In this document: positions 32,138 to 32,788 of the stretch, piece by piece
Position numbering within the stretch: the first letter of the stretch is position 1
Layout: each line of letters starts with the position of its first letter
From: an uncultured Clostridia bacterium
Lineage (GTDB): Bacteria > Bacillota > Clostridia > Christensenellales > Borkfalkiaceae
Reading direction: 5' to 3'
Assembly (NCBI GenBank): GCA_947589085.1
Contig: CANPZD010000010.1
Span: 1 to 32,788, forward strand
Length of the DNA: 32,788 nt
Translations under genes and position numbers: made by a program
The notes under the pieces: model-generated
Database searches by the model: none
What the model saw: the letters and a program-made list of their open reading frames with translations, nothing else
What the model was told of the DNA's origin: nothing

Positions 32138-32378
32138 GTCATTTCGAGGGAAGCGCAGCGACGAGAAATCTCATTCTCAATACGCTGTTCGCGCGCAGCG
32201 CACTCCCCATACGTCATCCTGAGCCGTGCGCCCGCCGTGAAACGGCGGGCGCACGTGTCGAAGGATCTCATCCTTAAAACACGACGAGATTTCTCACTTC
32301 GTTCGAAATGACGGAAGAGGCGGCTCGAAATGACGGAAGAGGCGGGGCGAAATGACGGAAGAGGGCGGCTCGAAATGA
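32138..32378. repeat. Complete nested palindromic element, copy 1
   Basis: Outer arms GTCATTTCGA (32138) and TCGAAATGAC (to 32312) enclose GAGAAATCTC and GAGATTTCTC in inverted order. In the middle sits a second palindrome that starts GTCATCCTGAG and ends CGAAGGATCTCATCC, with its own 12-bp hairpin (GTGCGCCCGCCG 32226-32237 with CGGCGGGCGCAC 32243-32254). Three 22-23 bp tandem units (32312-32333, 32334-32355, 32356-32378) that copy the right terminus follow. No coding capacity. Confidence 0.8.
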
Positions 32379-32418
32379 CAATAGGGGGAGGGGAATGCGC
32401 ACTCGTTTCTTTTTCCAC

Positions 32419-32788
32419 GTCATTTCGAGGGAAGCGCAGCGACGAGAAATCTCATTCTCAATACGCCGTTCGCGCGCAGCGCACTCCCCACACGTCATCC
32501 TGAGCCGTGCGCCCGCCGTTCGCGCGCAGCGCACTCCCCACACGTCATCCTGAGCCGTGCGCCCGCCGTGCGCGCAGCGCACCCCCCACACGTCATCCTG
32601 AGCCGTGCGCCCGCCGTTCGCGTGCAGCGCACTCCCCACACGTCATCCTGAGCCGTGCGCCCGCCGTGAAACGGCGGGCGCACGTGTCGAAGGATCTCAT
32701 CCTTAAAACACGACGAGATTTCTCACTTCGTTCGAAATGACGGAAGAGGGCGGGGCGAAATGACGGAAGAGGCGGCTCGAAATGACAG
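32419..32788. repeat. Nested palindromic element, copy 2, with tandem expansion
   Basis: Same organisation as copy 1: left arm GTCATTTCGA (32419 onward), inner hairpin (32655-32683), right arm with GAGATTTCTC and TCGAAATGAC (near 32711-32741), then terminal tandem units that run into the window edge. The segment leading into the inner hairpin is repeated in tandem (see the next entry). The element may continue past 32788. Confidence 0.8.
32467..32664. repeat. Four tandem 50-bp units inside element copy 2
   Basis: Units at 32467-32516, 32517-32566, 32567-32614 (48 bp) and 32615-32664 each contain GCGCAGCGCAC, CACACGTCATCCTGAG and end in CGTGCGCCCGC. The units are nearly identical, so the expansion is recent. 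Copy 1 has a single unit at the same place. Confidence 0.85.

Noticed and set aside
32467-32664. CRISPR array (four regular units).
   Set aside because: The units are contiguous near-identical 50-bp copies without unique spacers, and no cas gene is present.
32098-32740. Several open frames across the terminal repeats, with Cys/Arg-rich repeated peptides.
   Set aside because: They read the same palindromic repeats in different frames and vary with unit number.

Overview
The window looks like a chromosomal segment of a low-GC-phylum (Firmicutes/Bacillota) anaerobe of the class Clostridia, although its base composition is GC-rich. Evidence: strong sigma-A type promoters with 17-bp spacers, GGAGG ribosome binding sites, sporulation-linked genes (a PdaB-like deacetylase and a spoVT - flippase - yabN-like block in the same order as in Bacillus), dimeric glycyl-tRNA synthetase, and a giant BspA-type lipoprotein. 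The intergenic GTCATTTCGA / GAGAAATCTC palindromes recall those of uncultured gut Clostridia (Christensenellales or Borkfalkiaceae-like), but that placement is an inference from style and not a proven taxonomy.

Layout. 1-530: terminator of an off-window gene, a palindromic repeat element with a 22-bp tandem tail, then a near-consensus promoter. 530-1812: an acidic zinc-ribbon protein and ComFC. 2000-5698: a PdaB-like deacetylase, a tandem OB-fold SSB-like protein, a HAD phosphatase/mutase, a zinc-ribbon membrane protein and an isochorismatase-family hydrolase, several with their own promoters. 5882-8604: a MarR regulator with a large inverted-repeat operator, followed by four co-directional genes (flavodoxin, carboxymuconolactone decarboxylase-cupin fusion, small monooxygenase, lipoprotein flavodoxin); this reads as an inducible redox or electrophile-response operon. 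8661-11143 (minus strand): glycyl-tRNA synthetase and a PAP2 phosphatase.

11207-14787: glutaminyl-tRNA synthetase, a membrane protein with CvpA-like repeats, and two related small proteins with a C-terminal membrane anchor. 14806-20318: uvrB, a HAD-type nucleotidase-like gene and uvrA, with LexA-like sequences at the uvrB promoter. 20353-21534: class I aminotransferase. 21639-25909: spoVT (its Shine-Dalgarno lies in a hairpin), a YabM/SpoVB-like flippase, a YabN-like SAM-methylase/MazG fusion and a tRNA-dihydrouridine synthase.

26008-26767: an ECF sigma factor with a consensus promoter and a small charged protein. 26920-27350: degenerate repeats. 27517-31956: a 1479-residue lipoprotein made of His/Trp/Cys repeats, two possible carbohydrate-binding-like domains and two BspA leucine-rich-repeat arrays. 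32138-32788: two copies of a nested palindromic element, one with an internal 50-bp tandem expansion. No rRNA, tRNA, CRISPR array, transposase or integrase was recognised. The most unusual points are the MarR operon and its operator, the hairpin over the spoVT ribosome binding site, the duplicated modular architecture of the lipoprotein, the paired membrane-anchored small proteins, and the growth pattern of the intergenic repeats.
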